Source of the DNA: Oceanicaulis sp.
Lineage (GTDB): Bacteria > Pseudomonadota > Alphaproteobacteria > Caulobacterales > Maricaulaceae
Direction: 5' to 3'
Assembly (NCBI GenBank): GCA_007571185.1
Contig: RKRX01000219.1
Coordinates: 1-16,406 of the forward strand
Length of the DNA: 16,406 nt
Positions 16,266-16,406 of this stretch are shown here, piece by piece. The notes under the pieces were generated by a model. The model had not been told where the DNA came from and did not search any database. It worked only from the letters and a program-made list of their open reading frames with translations. The translations under genes were made by a program, and so were the position numbers. Position 1 is the first letter of the stretch. Every line of letters starts with the position of its first letter.

Positions 16266-16406
16266 TTACCACCCTTCAATTGGTCCAGACCTCCCAGAGT
16301 TTGGGGGTTTTGGCGTAGCCAGCGAGACATCTCCAGATGACGCGGAGCCCGGCTTTGAAGAGCGAGCATAAGAACCTTGGGGCTTTTCGGACCTCCTTTT
16401 TCGCCG
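16266..16406 (-). CDS. Possible C-terminal tail of a convergent gene, truncated by the window edge
   Basis: On the minus strand an open frame of 46 codons enters from the right edge and stops at TAA (16266-16268), 12 bp from the carbonic anhydrase-like gene stop. It begins with a strongly basic stretch (RRKRRSEKP) and continues rich in Ser, Gly and Pro, ending GPIEGW. Such tails occur on RNA-binding proteins, including some DEAD-box helicases, but nothing here identifies the product. A possible plus-strand terminator overlaps it. Coding status is uncertain. Confidence 0.3.
   Translation of the reverse strand, partial: RRKRRSEKPQGSYARSSKPGSASSGDVSLATPKPPNSGRSGPIEGW
16291..16311 (+). terminator. 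Possible intrinsic terminator after the carbonic anhydrase-like gene
   Basis: CTCCCA, a loop GAGTT, TGGGGG and then TTTT form a six-pair stem (one G-T pair) with a short T-run, 37 bases after the stop codon. The stem is short and the T-run has only four bases, so the call is moderate. It lies inside the possible minus-strand reading frame. Confidence 0.4.

Noticed and set aside
16183..16371. 62-codon plus-strand frame starting inside the carbonic anhydrase-like gene
   Set aside because: It overlaps the end of a well-supported gene in another frame, lacks a ribosome site and has no family motif.

Overview
The window reads as chromosomal DNA of an alphaproteobacterium. A complete branched-chain 2-oxoacid dehydrogenase operon, a UbiD-type ubiquinone-pathway decarboxylase and a gamma-carbonic anhydrase are all of a common alphaproteobacterial kind, and the GC content of the housekeeping parts is moderate to high (a sampled line in the bkd region is about 58% GC). 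The gene style and the guanylyltransferase-AGE fusion suggest the Caulobacterales/Maricaulales (Hyphomonadaceae-like) area, but that placement is an inference. Positions 14-13771 are all coded on the minus strand. From 13979 rightwards the two complete genes are on the plus strand.

Left block (14-6599, minus strand), catabolism. In transcription order this is an acetyl-CoA acetyltransferase (thiolase) with its own likely promoter, a 285-bp gap, then E1 alpha, E1 beta, E2 and E3 of the branched-chain 2-oxoacid dehydrogenase complex. The first three are nearly back to back (gaps of 3 and 2 bp). E3 follows after 167 bp. Together they turn the keto acids of Val, Leu and Ile into acyl-CoAs; the thiolase can cleave or make acetoacetyl-CoA.

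Middle block (6806-13771, minus strand), surface polysaccharide. In transcription order: a fused mannose-1-phosphate guanylyltransferase / AGE-fold isomerase (GDP-mannose supply), a UDP-glucose 6-dehydrogenase (UDP-glucuronate), two GT4 glycosyltransferases, and, after a 226-bp AT-rich gap full of palindromes, a UDP-glucuronate 4-epimerase-like enzyme (UDP-galacturonate). The set supplies GDP-mannose and uronic acid nucleotide sugars and two transferases to use them. No flippase, polymerase or export gene lies in the window. The dehydrogenase and the epimerase are more AT-rich than the flanks (sampled lines 42-45% GC), and the dehydrogenase resembles the short E. coli-type Ugd, so part of this block was probably acquired by transfer.

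Right block (13979-16406): UbiD-family decarboxylase and gamma-carbonic anhydrase-like protein on the plus strand, a possible terminator, and perhaps the tail of a convergent minus-strand gene running off the right edge.

I found no RNA genes, insertion sequences, CRISPR arrays or phage genes. The most interesting items are the guanylyltransferase-AGE fusion, the transferred-looking Ugd, the palindrome-rich control region at 7781-8006, and a short orphan open frame at 15507-15608. I do not see a clearly new biological system.
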